Shown: positions 45,799 to 56,444, counted from the first letter of the stretch. The stretch: 64,000 bases of DNA from Duganella sp. Root1480D1 (GCF_001427305.1 NZ_LMFZ01000001.1:125261-189260); one strand, 5' to 3'. The notes: generated from the letters alone by a model not told the origin. Numbers and translations: made by a program.

Positions 45799-47949
45799 AT
45801 GACTCGCAAGCTGTTCGTCACCACTGCCCTGCCATACGCAAACGCTGCCTTTCACATTGGCCACATGATGGAGTACATCCAGGCCGATATCTGGGTCCGT
45901 TTCCAGCGAATGCAGGCCGAGGGCGACGGTTTGCGCGAGGTGCATTTCGTAGGCGCCGATGACACTCACGGCACCCCGATCATGATCGCCGCCGAAAAGG
46001 AAGGTATCACCCCGCAGGAATTCGTGGCCAAGATCGCCGCCGGCCGCCCGCAATACCTGGACGGTTTCCATATCGCTTTCGATAACTGGTACTCGACCGA
46101 TTCGCCGGAAAACGTGGAACTGTCCCAGGGCATCTACCGCAAGCTGCGCGAAGCTGGCCTGATCCAGACCAAGACCGTTGACCGTTTCTTCGACCCGGTC
46201 AAGGGCATGTTCCTGGCCGACCGTAACATCAAGGGCGAATGCCCGAAGTGCCACGCCAAGGACCAATACGGCGACAACTGCGAAGTGTGCGGCGCGGCTT
46301 ACCAGCCGACCGACCTGATTAACCCGTACTCGGTATTTACCAACGCCACCCCGATCCTGAAGCCTTCGGAACAGTACTTCTTCAAGTTGTCCGACCCGCG
46401 CTGCTTCGAGTTCCTGCGCGACTGGCTGAACACCCCTGGCCGTTTGCAGCCGGAGATGGTGAACAAGGTCTCCGAGTGGCTGGGCGAAGCCGGCGAAAAG
46501 CTGGCCGACTGGGATATCTCGCGTGATGCGCCCTACTTCGGTATTCCGATCCCTGACGCACCGAACAAATACTTCTACGTCTGGCTGGACGCGCCGGTTG
46601 GGTACCTGGCTTCGCTGAAGAACTACTGCGGCAAGAAAGGCATCGATTACGACGCACTGCTGGCAGATCCGGGCACGGAGCAGATCCACTTCATCGGCAA
46701 GGACATCGTTTCCTTCCACCTGCTGTTCTGGCCGGCGATGCTGGAATTCGCCAAGCACCCGACCATCGACCGCATGAGGGTGGCGGTGCACGGCCACCTG
46801 ACCGTAAACAACGAGAAAATGTCCAAGTCGCGCGGCACCGGCATTTCGCCGCTGCGTTACCTGAACCTGGGCATGAATCCCGAATGGCTGCGCTACTACC
46901 TGGCTTACAAACTGAACTCCCGCGTCGAAGACCTGGACTTCACCGGTGACGACTTCGTGGCACGCGTGAACTCGGACCTGATCGGCAAGTTCGTCAACAT
47001 CGCTTCCCGTTGCGCGGGCTTCATCGCCAAGAAATTCGACGGCAAGCTGGCATCGTCCCTGTCCGCCGCCTCGCAGGAGTGGATCAAGAAGGCCCTGGTG
47101 GCCGAAGATGGCAGCGAGCGCCAGGCTTCCATCGCCGCCAACTTCGAATCGCGCGAATTCGGCAAGGCGCTGCGTGAAATCATGGAAATCGCCGACGTGG
47201 CCAACCGCTTCGTCGATGAGAACAAGCCATGGATCCTGGCCAAGGACGAAGGCAAGGTCGCCGAGCTGCATGACGTCTGCACCGCTGCCCTGATCCTGTT
47301 CCGCCAGTTGACCATCCTGCTGTCGCCGGTGCTGCCGGGCGTGGCCGCCAACGTGCGTACCTTCCTGAACGATGCGGCCTACACCTGGGCCGAAACTTCG
47401 GTCGCAAATGGCGCCGCATGGCAGCCAATGCTGGGCCGTACCATCGGCGCCTACAGCCACCTGATGACCCGCGTCGACGCCAAGATGATCGAAGACTTGT
47501 TCGATGCGCCTGCGCAGCAAGCTGCCGCCGCTCCGGCGCCAGCGGCCGCCGTCGAAGCCGCGCCAGCGCTTGAAGCTCCGGCTGCCGGCGACATCGAAGA
47601 ACTGTCCCCTGAGATCTCGATCGACGACTTCACCAAGATCGACCTGCGCATCGCCAAGATCGTCAACTGCGAACACGTGGAAGGTGCCGGCAAGCTGCTG
47701 CGCCTGACGCTGGACGTGGGCGAAGGCCGCTACCGCAACGTCTTCTCCGGCATCAAATCGATGTACAAGCCGGAAGACCTGGTCGGCAAGCTGACCGTGA
47801 TGGTCGCCAACCTGGCCCCGCGCAAGATGAAGTTCGGCGTGTCGGAAGGCATGGTGCTGGCCGCATCCGCCAAGGATGAAAAAGCCAATCCTGGCATCTA
47901 CGTGCTGAATCCGTGGCCAGGCGCCGAGCCGGGCATGCGCGTCCGCTAA
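45799..47949 (+). CDS. metG: Methionyl-tRNA synthetase
   Basis: A 716-residue class I synthetase. The HIGH motif is [15 protein letters not shown] and KMSKS is [14 protein letters not shown]. The zinc-binding insertion has [20 protein letters not shown]-terminal tRNA-binding OB-fold (about 610-716, [20 protein letters not shown]) is joined by an Ala/Pro-rich linker. Both domains are normal for the dimeric form. It is followed after two bases by a GNAT gene, so these are probably co-transcribed. Confidence 0.97.
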   Translation: MTRKLFVTTALPYANAAFHIGHMMEYIQADIWVRFQRMQAEGDGLREVHFVGADDTHGTPIMIAAEKEGITPQEFVAKIAAGRPQYLDGFHIAFDNWYSTDSPENVELSQGIYRKLREAGLIQTKTVDRFFDPVKGMFLADRNIKGECPKCHAKDQYGDNCEVCGAAYQPTDLINPYSVFTNATPILKPSEQYFFKLSDPRCFEFLRDWLNTPGRLQPEMVNKVSEWLGEAGEKLADWDISRDAPYFGIPIPDAPNKYFYVWLDAPVGYLASLKNYCGKKGIDYDALLADPGTEQIHFIGKDIVSFHLLFWPAMLEFAKHPTIDRMRVAVHGHLTVNNEKMSKSRGTGISPLRYLNLGMNPEWLRYYLAYKLNSRVEDLDFTGDDFVARVNSDLIGKFVNIASRCAGFIAKKFDGKLASSLSAASQEWIKKALVAEDGSERQASIAANFESREFGKALREIMEIADVANRFVDENKPWILAKDEGKVAELHDVCTAALILFRQLTILLSPVLPGVAANVRTFLNDAAYTWAETSVANGAAWQPMLGRTIGAYSHLMTRVDAKMIEDLFDAPAQQAAAAPAPAAAVEAAPALEAPAAGDIEELSPEISIDDFTKIDLRIAKIVNCEHVEGAGKLLRLTLDVGEGRYRNVFSGIKSMYKPEDLVGKLTVMVANLAPRKMKFGVSEGMVLAASAKDEKANPGIYVLNPWPGAEPGMRVR

Positions 47950-47951
47950 GC

Positions 47952-48431
47952 ATGGACATAATAGTTCGCGAAGCGACCGCTGAAGATGCTCCCCTGATCG
48001 CCGAGCTCACGCGCAAAGCGTGGGCCGGCAAGGTCAACGTCACCTCCAGCGGACACCGTGAAACCGCCGTCTACGTCGCCGACCACCTGCGCGACGGCGG
48101 CGGTTTTATTTTGCTCGATGGCGAAACGCCGATCGGCTCCGTGCGCTGGCTGCCGCTCGATGCGGAGCCCGACGTATGGGAAATCCTGCGCATGGGCGTA
48201 GTGGCCGACTATCGCGGCACCAATCTCTCGCAGCACCTGCTGGAAGCCGTCATCCACCACGCGCTGGCCGCCGGCATCGAAGAACTGCGCCTCGCCGTCC
48301 GCAACGATCAGCCCAAGCTGATCGATTTCTACACCGCCTACGAATTCACGCTGGCCGAAGAACTTGAGTACTCCCACGCCAACCCGCTCGAGCCCGCCCC
48401 GCTCGTCATGCGCAGGATGTTGAGACATTAA
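47952..48431 (+). CDS. GNAT-family N-acetyltransferase
   Basis: A 159-residue acetyltransferase. The acetyl-CoA binding segment is RMGVVADYRGTNLSQHLLEA (motif A, with a slightly altered R-G-x-x-x-S loop), followed by LRLAVRNDQPKLIDFYTAYEF (motif B). The start at 47952 is two bases after the metG stop and is chosen over an upstream codon inside metG. Substrate is unknown. It is probably expressed with metG, and the frameshifted Kelch-like gene begins two bases after its stop. Confidence 0.85.
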   Translation: MDIIVREATAEDAPLIAELTRKAWAGKVNVTSSGHRETAVYVADHLRDGGGFILLDGETPIGSVRWLPLDAEPDVWEILRMGVVADYRGTNLSQHLLEAVIHHALAAGIEELRLAVRNDQPKLIDFYTAYEFTLAEELEYSHANPLEPAPLVMRRMLRH

Positions 48432-48433
48432 AC

Positions 48434-49377
48434 ATGGATGATGACTGGCAGATAGAACGGGCACAGGCGGAAGAAGAGGCTGAGCGCAAGCGCCTGGCGC
48501 TCGCCTCGCAGCGTGGACATCAATCCGACCCGGCTGGACAATCCGCTTTGGCAATGGATGGTGCAGACCCGGCGCGACGCCTATAGCGGCAACAATGAAT
48601 TCGGTGGACCACCGCCATTTGAATGCGGTCCAATGTGGTGCTTCCAGCGGTTCGGGACGAGCGAAACCGCGCTACCCGACGGTCGTACCGTGCATATCGC
48701 TGGGGAGCATGAAGATTCTTACGACCCCGATTTCCAGATTTACAACGACGTCATAGTCTCCTCGCCCGACGGCGGGATTGCCATCTATGGCTATCCGGCA
48801 AATGCCATCTACATCATCGGCTGCCTCGGATATCCAGAACAGAGGAGTGCCGGCGCTACTCCGGTCTACCGGCTTGACTTGGCCTCCATGCAAATCCTGG
48901 CAGTGGAAACTTCGGGCATGGCGCCGGGAAGGATAGCGCGCCATTCAGGCCGCTTATCCGACGGTGGAAAAACGATTATTGTCTCTGGTGGAGAAATATG
49001 GACTGGCGCTGAACACGCCACCATGAAAAATATTGATTCCTGGTCCTTTGAAATTGCGGACGGCGAATGGCGGCGCCTTACTCAATATAATTGGCCGCAT
49101 TGGATTGTAAGGCGCACGGACCTGCAACGCATGCGCATTTGGGATACGCGCCAGGAGCAGTGGCGCGCGAATCAGAAAAATTTTGGGTTCGAAAGTTATT
49201 GGCGCCACGCAGAATTTCCCAATTTCGCCGCACCGCAAATGCTTTATCGGCTGGACCAGGATGGCAGCACAGGAAGTTATTGTAGTAGGCCAGTTGGCTG
49301 CGCAGCGCCTTGCTGCACTTGAATCCCATTTGCTTGAATATTGCTCGCTTTTGGAGGCCTCTCCTTGCGAGAAGTAG
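48434..49377 (+). pseudogene. Frameshifted Kelch-like gene
   Basis: Three consecutive reading frames seem to make one protein. The first begins MDDDWQIERAQAEEE at 48434, two bases after the GNAT gene, and continues to LALASQ. The second takes over at 48513 with a GTG (VDINPTRLDNPLWQW) and runs to LYRLDQDGSTG. The third continues near 49270 with EVIVVGQLAAQRLAALESH and stops at 49377. The break points near 48512 and 49265 each shift the frame by one base. The middle has propeller-like segments (VSSPDGGIAIYGYPAN, SDGGKTIIVSGGEIW). A decayed gene or two sequencing errors are both possible. Function is unknown. Confidence 0.65.
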
Positions 49378-49398
49378 TCACGCCAACCATTGGCGTGA

Positions 49399-49521
49399 TC
49401 ATGCCAATGTCTGGCGATCATCAGGGGCGTAGACAATGGGTTGCGGCGGCTTCGGAGGTGGCTTCTTGCAGGCGGTAAGCGAGATAGCAGCGGCAAGCGC
49501 GGCAAAGACGAGGATACGCAT
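49399..49521 (-). CDS. Small lipoprotein, 40 aa
   Basis: A 40-residue protein with a signal peptide and lipobox LTAC (Cys18), followed by a Pro/Lys-rich mature part (KKPPPKPPQP) and a short acidic end. The GGAGG site seven bases before the ATG at 49521 is excellent. Such short lipoproteins are typical of outer-membrane or envelope-stabilising peptides, but the specific role is unknown. It is convergent with the Kelch-like gene, with a small stem-loop (49378-49398) between. Confidence 0.7.
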   Translation of the reverse strand: MRILVFAALAAAISLTACKKPPPKPPQPIVYAPDDRQTLA

Positions 49522-49556
49522 GGCAACCTCCGGCAGAAAATTTGAAACTATCAGAT

Positions 49557-50459
49557 TCAGCGCCGGACTGTCGCACGGCCGGAGGAGATGACAATGCCTC
49601 CGACGATCAATATAAATGCGGTCGCATGGTAAATTTTCGGTACTTCACCGAGAATCAAGGAAGAAAGCAAGGCGGTAAATAAAGGCGTCAGGTTTACAAA
49701 AAATGAAGCCACCGCCGGTCCGGCCTGCTGCACGCCAGCGCCCCAACAACGAAACGCGATAATTGCAGGTCCAATTGCGACATAAGCCAATGCGGCAATC
49801 AGCGCCCAGCTCCAGTTAATCGCAGCGGCAGATAATATCGCCTCGCCGCCAGCAAATAATCCAGACCAGACCGCGCCAAAAGCCACCTGCGCCAGAAGGA
49901 AACTCGCCCAATGGCTACGAATATCGGCGGGACCGGTGGTGCGCGTTAATAGCCAGCTATATAAAGACCAGGCAATCGTGGCCAGGATCATGAATATATC
50001 GCCCGCCACCAGGCGCAATTCCATCAAGTGCGACCATTCGCCGCGCGCCAAAACCAGCAGCACCCCGGCAATCGACAACACTGCCCCGGCGACCTGGCGC
50101 CGCGATACGCCAGCGCCAAAGAATAGCCAGCCAGTCAGCATCATCCAGACCGGCATGCCGGATGCAACCAGCGTCACATTGATCGGGGTCGAGCTTTGCA
50201 GGGCGAGGTATTGCAAGGCGTTATAGAGTCCGATGCCGAGCAAGCCCAGCACGGTAAAGCGCTGCCAGTTAGCCCACAGCCCGCTGCCGCGGCGGAAAAT
50301 CGGCCCGGCAAATGGCAGCAGCAGGACGAACGCAATCGCCCAGCGCAGAAAGTTCAGCATGATGGGCGGCACTTGGTGCGCCACCATGCGCCCGACGATC
50401 GCGTTCCCTGCCCAAAGCAGTGGCGGAACGGTCAGGAGTATTGCTGTGCGGGCTTTCAT
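49557..50459 (-). CDS. EamA/DMT-family transporter
   Basis: A 300-residue inner-membrane transporter of the drug/metabolite superfamily. It has ten membrane helices in two EamA repeats. The first includes LLWAGNAIVGRMVAHQVPP and the second VASFFVNLTPLFTALLSSLILGE, the usual end-of-repeat signature. Members export amino acids, metabolites or drugs. The next gene, the small lipoprotein, is on the same strand 35 bases downstream. The substrate is unknown. Confidence 0.88.
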   Translation of the reverse strand: MKARTAILLTVPPLLWAGNAIVGRMVAHQVPPIMLNFLRWAIAFVLLLPFAGPIFRRGSGLWANWQRFTVLGLLGIGLYNALQYLALQSSTPINVTLVASGMPVWMMLTGWLFFGAGVSRRQVAGAVLSIAGVLLVLARGEWSHLMELRLVAGDIFMILATIAWSLYSWLLTRTTGPADIRSHWASFLLAQVAFGAVWSGLFAGGEAILSAAAINWSWALIAALAYVAIGPAIIAFRCWGAGVQQAGPAVASFFVNLTPLFTALLSSLILGEVPKIYHATAFILIVGGIVISSGRATVRR

Positions 50460-50488
50460 TGTGCCCGCAAGGATACGCTATTTCTGAA

Positions 50489-50668
50489 CTAACCGCGCTT
50501 GGCCTTCTGCTTTGCCCCGCCGCCTGCGCCTTCATCACTGCCAGCCTTGGTACGCGAAGCTTCATTCTTTGTATTGCGCTTGGCGGTGTTCTTATTGCCC
50601 GTCTGGTCGGACTCGACGGTCTGCACCGACTGGCGATTCTGCTTGCTGAGTTGTTTGCTCTGAGCCAT
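50489..50668 (-). CDS. Small hydrophilic protein, 59 aa
   Basis: A 59-codon gene ending at 50489. The protein begins MAQSKQLSKQNRQSVQTVES and is rich in Lys, Gln, Asn, Gly and Ala with no hydrophobic stretch, so it is probably disordered. It ends in KQKAKRG. The AAAGGAGG site before the ATG at 50668 is among the best in the window. Likely cytoplasmic and perhaps nucleic-acid binding, judging only by its charge. Confidence 0.65.
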   Translation of the reverse strand: MAQSKQLSKQNRQSVQTVESDQTGNKNTAKRNTKNEASRTKAGSDEGAGGGAKQKAKRG

Positions 50669-50851
50669 GGCGGCCTCCTTTAACGGAAATGAGCCTTGAC
50701 TGTGAGCCGCACACCGATGCAGGTCTGTGCGCTGGCAAACCGGCGTGGCTGCCCGCCCACGCCCGGGGAAGTTTCGCTTGTCGCCGAACTGGGCAGCAGT
50801 GACAATGGGGGCGCAGCAGAAGGCCTAAACAACAATATTAAGAAGGTATTC

Positions 50852-51859
50852 ATGAAACGACTGCTCCCAGCCATCACCCTCCTCCTTCCCGTCGCCGCTT
50901 CGGCGCAAACCCAGGTCAATATTTATGGCGTGGTCGACGCCTATGCCGGCCGCACGGCGACGGCCAGCGCACCGCAAGCTGTCAATGCCGTCAACAGCGG
51001 CGGCATGATCACCTCTTACTACGGCTTTTCCGGCACCGAAGCGCTGGGCGGCGGCTTGAAAGCCCAGTTCCAGATCGAAGGCTTCTTCCGCGGCGATACC
51101 GGCGAAGCGGGACGCTTTCCGGGCGAGGCCATCTTCGCGCGTAATGCCAACGTCGGCCTGGCCGGCGAATTCGGCATGGTGCGCATGGGCCGCATCGCCA
51201 ACCCCTTGTTTGTCGCCGCCGGCCAGATCAACCCCTTCGGCCCGTCGACCCGCTTTTCGCCGCTGATCAACCAGATTTACACTGCAGCCGGCGGCAATGC
51301 GACGCTGGGCGATACCGGCTGGAGCAACTCGATCCAGTACGCCTCAAACCCGGTGTACGACACCACCTTTGTCGCCCAGTATTCGCTGGGCGAGCAGCCC
51401 GGCGCGCACAACAATAACTGGGCAGCCGTCGCCAAATACGTCGGCAAAGAGCTGGCCGTGACGGTCGGCGGCGTGAACGTGCGTTTTGGCCCCGGCCTGA
51501 GCGCGGCAGTGCCGGAACAGCGCACCTACCTTGCCGCGGCAGCCTACGACTTCAAAGTGGTCAAGCTATTTGCTTCCTACTCCGACCATCAGGCCAAGGT
51601 CAGCGAACGCGACGCCCATTCGGTGCAGGCTGGCTTCACCATTCCAACCCATGGCGGCGCGGGGCGCTGGATGGTGGCCTGGTCGCGCCTGACGGAAAAG
51701 GCCAAAGTGGTGCCAGAATTCCATCGCGATACCGGCGCCGCTGGCTATGATTACAACCTTTCGCCCCGCACGGACGTGTACGCGGTGCTGATGTACGACA
51801 AGATTAGCAACGCTAGCAAGGGAAATACCTACGTAGCTGGCATCCGGCATCGTTTCTAG
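50852..51859 (+). CDS. Gram-negative porin
   Basis: A 335-residue outer-membrane porin of the Burkholderiales type. A signal peptide (MKRLLPAITLLLPVAASA) leads to QTQVNIYGVVDAYAGR, a classic first strand. Later strands include the YYGFSGTEALGGGLKAQFQIEGFF and the C-terminal SKGNTYVAGIRHRF ending in Phe, which the Bam machinery recognises. Length fits a 16-strand trimeric porin. An earlier in-frame start at 50696 is rejected because it would displace the signal peptide. AAGG precedes the ATG. Confidence 0.93.
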   Translation: MKRLLPAITLLLPVAASAQTQVNIYGVVDAYAGRTATASAPQAVNAVNSGGMITSYYGFSGTEALGGGLKAQFQIEGFFRGDTGEAGRFPGEAIFARNANVGLAGEFGMVRMGRIANPLFVAAGQINPFGPSTRFSPLINQIYTAAGGNATLGDTGWSNSIQYASNPVYDTTFVAQYSLGEQPGAHNNNWAAVAKYVGKELAVTVGGVNVRFGPGLSAAVPEQRTYLAAAAYDFKVVKLFASYSDHQAKVSERDAHSVQAGFTIPTHGGAGRWMVAWSRLTEKAKVVPEFHRDTGAAGYDYNLSPRTDVYAVLMYDKISNASKGNTYVAGIRHRF

Positions 51860-51876
51860 CGAGAAAAGACGGTAAA

Positions 51877-52119
51877 ATGTCCGTTGCTGAACCCAGTTAT
51901 TTTCACGATATGAAATTCCTCAAGCAGAATCACAAATACGAGTCCGACCACTCCTTGTTCATCAAGGACCTGAAAGCCAAGAACCCGGAAATGGAAGCAG
52001 GCCAGCAAGCCGGCCGCGCAATCCTGTGGGACAAGCCTTCGACCTCGCTGGACGACCAGGCCCGTAACAAGGCTTCGACCGTCAAGCAACAGGCTTACGT
52101 GTACCAGAACAAGGTATAA
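51877..52119 (+). CDS. DUF3460 family protein
   Basis: An 80-residue small protein. The conserved part, YESDHSLFIKDLKAKNPEMEA through LWDKPSTSLDDQARNKASTVK and QQAYVYQ, matches DUF3460. An in-frame ATG at 51910 may be the true start, because family members begin close to YESDH; the extra 11 residues at 51877 are unconserved in character. It sits upstream of scpA and panC, as in many Burkholderiales, but its role is unknown. Confidence 0.85.
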   Translation: MSVAEPSYFHDMKFLKQNHKYESDHSLFIKDLKAKNPEMEAGQQAGRAILWDKPSTSLDDQARNKASTVKQQAYVYQNKV

Positions 52120-52139
52120 GAGCCGGGACGGCACACAGC

Positions 52140-53060
52140 ATGTCACCAAAAGACGCGGTGGACGATCAGGCCGAACAGGCTGAACTGGCCGTCGCCGCGG
52201 ATTTGCCGCCTGACGCAGGCGGACCAGGCAGCGGCGCGGAAGACGCGCCACCCGATGCGAGCGCCCCGGCGGAAGCCGAAGGCGCCGCTTTTGCACGCCT
52301 GTATGGCGAGCCGGTGCTCAAGCTGCCAAACGATCTGTATATCCCGCCCGATGCGCTGGAAGTCATCCTCGAAGCGTTTGAAGGCCCGCTGGACTTGCTG
52401 CTGTACCTGATCCGCAAACAGAACTTCAACATCCTCGACATTCCGATGGCCCAGGTAACCTTGCAATACCTGAGCTATGTCGAAGAGATCCGCAAATCGA
52501 ACCTGGAGCTGGCGGCAGAATACCTGTTGATGGCGGCCATGCTGATCGAGATCAAGTCGCGCATGCTGCTACCGCAGCGCCAGCACGAGCTCGACGCGGA
52601 AGCGGATGACCCGCGTGCGGAACTGGTGCGCCGCCTGCTCGAATACGAACAGATCAAGCTGGCCGCCTACGACCTGAATACCCTGCCCCAGGTCGGCCGT
52701 GACTTCGTGCGCACCCAGATCTTCATCGAGCAAAGCCTGGTGCCTACCTGGCCCGAGGTTGAAGTGGTCGACCTGCAGGACGCCTGGCGCATGTTGATGA
52801 AGCGCGCCACGCTGAAGCAGCACCACAAGATCACCCGCGAGGAGCTGTCGGTGCGCGAGCACATGACCTCCATCCTGCGCAAGCTGCAATCGAGCCGCTT
52901 CATCGAATTCACCGAGTTGTTCAACCCGGAATCGCCGCCGCCGGTGGTGGTGGTGAACTTCGTGGCGATGCTGGAGCTGGCCAAGGAAACCCTGATTGAA
53001 ATTACCCAGGCGGAGCCGTTCGCACCAATTTACGTGCGTCTTGCGTATTCGCCTGCCTGA
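52140..53060 (+). CDS. scpA: Segregation and condensation protein A
   Basis: A 306-residue kleisin that bridges SMC heads with ScpB during chromosome condensation. The core begins ILEAFEGPLDLLLYLIRKQNFNILDIPMAQVT, a near-diagnostic N-terminal segment. Then come ELAAEYLLMAAMLIEIKSRMLLP and a C-terminal winged-helix region. The first 60 residues are an Ala/Pro/Asp-rich extension. ScpB is not in the window. It lies between DUF3460 and panC, a conserved Burkholderiales order. Confidence 0.93.
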   Translation: MSPKDAVDDQAEQAELAVAADLPPDAGGPGSGAEDAPPDASAPAEAEGAAFARLYGEPVLKLPNDLYIPPDALEVILEAFEGPLDLLLYLIRKQNFNILDIPMAQVTLQYLSYVEEIRKSNLELAAEYLLMAAMLIEIKSRMLLPQRQHELDAEADDPRAELVRRLLEYEQIKLAAYDLNTLPQVGRDFVRTQIFIEQSLVPTWPEVEVVDLQDAWRMLMKRATLKQHHKITREELSVREHMTSILRKLQSSRFIEFTELFNPESPPPVVVVNFVAMLELAKETLIEITQAEPFAPIYVRLAYSPA

Positions 53061-53909
<849 letters not shown>

Positions 53910-53916
53910 CCGGTCG

Positions 53917-55107
53917 GTGACGACCTTCAGCGTTACCCTGCGCGGCCGCCGCGCAGCAGCCGGCCTGGCTGAAACCGTCGCGCGCCTGGCTTCCCTGCTG
54001 GGCTGCGGCGCTGCCGAAGCCGAGCGCGCACTGGCGATGTCTTCGCTGACAGTCAAGCGCGGCATCGACCTGCGCACCGCCAACCGCTACCAGGCCGCGC
54101 TCGACGATTGCGGCTGCTGCGCCACCATCGAGCGCGAATTCATTGCGGAAGCCAGCCTGGATGGCATTCCCGAAGAGTGCCGCAAGCTGGCGGCAGCGCT
54201 GCGGGCAGCCGAGATGTCAAGCCAATCACGCGCCGAAGTCCATGCCATCATGGCCGACCTGCTGAGCGACGGGGACGTCGATTCCGGCATGGCGCATGCG
54301 ATTGAACGCAACCTGGCGACGATCTGCGGCGGGCCACTCACAGCGCACGGCCTGCTGCGCTTGTTCTCTGCCGACCGCTTGCAGGCCCTTGTGGCCGACG
54401 CGGCCAGTTTCCTCGACGCGCATCGACGCGGCAGCAATATTCCCCCGCTCATGTCGGGTCGCAATAAAGACGGCACGCATGCCTCGTCCCGGGGCGATCA
54501 CGTCATCCACCAGCGGACCGTGCGCCTCTACGAAGCCCTGATCAAGGTATTGCAGCAGCATCGTGTTCTTGGCCCGGGAAATGCATTGCCGCCCGACCTG
54601 GTGATGCGCGACGGGAAAGGCCACCGCCTGCCGGGAACGAGCCAGCAGGTGCAGTTCTGCCAGCGCGGCTCGGCAATCGTGCGCATCGGTACAGTCAACG
54701 CGTATTACGACGCGGATATCAGCATCAGCTACCCAACGCGTACCGGCCTGAAAGTCCGCGTGCAAATCCCATACGCCAACCTGCTGCTTGAGGGAGGCGA
54801 ATCGTTCCGCCCGGTGCCGCAGGAAGCCGTGTTGCATCATCAGCTACTGCATGACTACACGCTGCCCAGCACGCCGGTGCTGTTCTTGATGGGCGATGGA
54901 GAAGTGATCCTGGATCTGGTGAAACTACCCGTGGACGAGCAGCGCTACTTCTTCCTCGACCTGGAGGAAAAGTTCAAGCTGCACGGCTGCGGCGCATTCA
55001 GCGCGAGAAAGATCGGGCCGACCGCCTATGGCCTGGGGCAGGCAATCGCTCTCTCTGCGCACGTCCACATCGTCGAAGAAGTGCTGCAACCGTTCCGCCG
55101 CCAGTAA
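53917..55107 (+). CDS. Hypothetical protein after panC
   Basis: A 396-residue protein, probably starting at the GTG at 53917. The N-terminal 70 residues (VTTFSVTLRGRRAAAGLAE, then LASLLGCGAAEAERAL and NRYQAALDDCGCC) have the layout of a small alpha/beta domain resembling the C-domain of ribosomal protein L7/L12 and seen in other hypothetical proteins. The rest is unrecognised, with a mixed beta-rich C-terminal half (NAYYDADISISYPTRTGLKVR). No signal or membrane helix is seen. The rest of its function is unknown. Confidence 0.6.
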   Translation: MTTFSVTLRGRRAAAGLAETVARLASLLGCGAAEAERALAMSSLTVKRGIDLRTANRYQAALDDCGCCATIEREFIAEASLDGIPEECRKLAAALRAAEMSSQSRAEVHAIMADLLSDGDVDSGMAHAIERNLATICGGPLTAHGLLRLFSADRLQALVADAASFLDAHRRGSNIPPLMSGRNKDGTHASSRGDHVIHQRTVRLYEALIKVLQQHRVLGPGNALPPDLVMRDGKGHRLPGTSQQVQFCQRGSAIVRIGTVNAYYDADISISYPTRTGLKVRVQIPYANLLLEGGESFRPVPQEAVLHHQLLHDYTLPSTPVLFLMGDGEVILDLVKLPVDEQRYFFLDLEEKFKLHGCGAFSARKIGPTAYGLGQAIALSAHVHIVEEVLQPFRRQ

Positions 55108-55156
55108 GCGCCGGCCTGGCCGAAGCGCAGCAAGCCATCCAGGTCGCGCCTCCCGC

Positions 55157-56368
55157 TTACGTGGTGACGCTTTGGGTCCAGGCCAGGGCCGACAGGTGGG
55201 CCTTGTTGACGTCCTCGGGCGACAGCGAAAGCGAATCGGCCAGCGAGCTGACCAGGTTCGAATTCAGTTCGCAAGCCTCGGCTAGCGCCAGGAACGGGCC
55301 GTATTTGCCGCCACGGGTGAGCAGCGCCTTCACCACTTCGTCGTTCAACTGGATCTCTTGCAGCACATCCTTCATCGGAATGCCCAGCAGGCGGTCCAGC
55401 AGCGAGAACATGCCGGCAACGAAGATGTTTTCAGCATCCTGCTTGCCCAGCGCCTTCTGGCCCAGCAGCTCGGCCAGGCGGCCGCGCACCACGGCCGTTT
55501 CCAGCAGCACCGGCGAGAAGCCGGAGGTGGAAGCGGTCGCCAGCAACAGGGTCAGCCAGCGGTACATCGGCTGGTAGCCAAGCAGCTGGATGGCCTGCTT
55601 CAGTGACTGCACTTCGCGGCCAGCACCGAAACCGGCCGAGTTGATGTACTTCAGCAGCTTGTACGACAGGGCCGCATCGCGCTTCAGCACGCTTTCGAGC
55701 TGAGCCACGTCGGCATTGGCGTTCACCATCTGCATCAGTTGCAGAATGATGGTCTGCGAAGGATTCAAGCCCTGCCCTTCGCTGCCCGGACGCGGCGTCA
55801 GGTGCAGCTTGCCGACAAAGGCGTCCAGCCCGAGCGCGGCACAGGCGTCGAAATCGGACCAGGTGCTGACCGGACGGCCCACCATGCGGATATTGGACGT
55901 CTTCAGCAGCGAATAGGCGCGCGCCTGCGCGGCCACGTCGGCGCCGGTAAAGCGTACTTCGACATACGAACAAATCGTGCCCAGGCGGCTGCCTACGCGC
56001 GCCAGGTCGGCTTCGCGCAGCAAGATGCCGACACCGCCGGCACGCAAGCCCTGCACCGCCGCCAGGGTGGTTGGATTGGCAAGCTCGGAGGTCTTCAGCG
56101 ACAGCACCGTATGCTCGGGCGGCAGGTCGAACATCGAATCGGTCGACAGCATGCCCGGCACGGCTTGCAGGAACAGGGTTTTCTGCTTGAGCAGCCAGCC
56201 GTGCTCAGGATGGTTTACCTGGCTGGCGACGAAGCCGACCAGGCCTTCCAGCTCTTCCAGGGTGGGGACATGGGAAACAGCTTCCTGCTGCCATGTAAGT
56301 TCGTAGCCGACCACGCGCTGCTCGGGATCGAGCAGGGGTTCACGAACCAGGAAATGTGTCTGATGCAT
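55157..56368 (-). CDS. EAL-HDOD signalling protein
   Basis: A 403-residue protein of the YuxH-like EAL/HDOD group. The N-terminal 190 residues resemble a degenerate EAL domain (VREPLLDPEQRVVGYELTW), without the usual EAL-type metal ligands, so it likely does not cleave cyclic di-GMP. The C-terminal half is HDOD: LKRDAALSYKLLKYINSAGFG, QAIQLLGYQPMYRWL and EAGMFSLLDRLLGIP-like helices. It follows cheY in the same direction and may carry signals from chemotaxis to other pathways. GC-rich hairpin sequence lies between them. Confidence 0.85.
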   Translation of the reverse strand: MHQTHFLVREPLLDPEQRVVGYELTWQQEAVSHVPTLEELEGLVGFVASQVNHPEHGWLLKQKTLFLQAVPGMLSTDSMFDLPPEHTVLSLKTSELANPTTLAAVQGLRAGGVGILLREADLARVGSRLGTICSYVEVRFTGADVAAQARAYSLLKTSNIRMVGRPVSTWSDFDACAALGLDAFVGKLHLTPRPGSEGQGLNPSQTIILQLMQMVNANADVAQLESVLKRDAALSYKLLKYINSAGFGAGREVQSLKQAIQLLGYQPMYRWLTLLLATASTSGFSPVLLETAVVRGRLAELLGQKALGKQDAENIFVAGMFSLLDRLLGIPMKDVLQEIQLNDEVVKALLTRGGKYGPFLALAEACELNSNLVSSLADSLSLSPEDVNKAHLSALAWTQSVTT

Positions 56369-56400
56369 ACGTGGTCTTATGCTTGACTCGGGATAGAACG

Positions 56401-56420
56401 GCGGCGGCCAGGGCCGCCGC
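56401..56420 (-). other. GC-rich hairpin between cheY and EAL-HDOD gene
   Basis: GCGGCGGCC pairs with GGCCGCCGC around two bases. No T-run follows on the minus strand, so it is a weak terminator candidate. Confidence 0.4.
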
Positions 56421-56444
56421 CGCGAATTACTTGGGAAGCCGGGA

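Noticed and set aside
45793..47676. 627-codon frame antisense to metG
   Set aside because: Shadow of metG, with no family signature.
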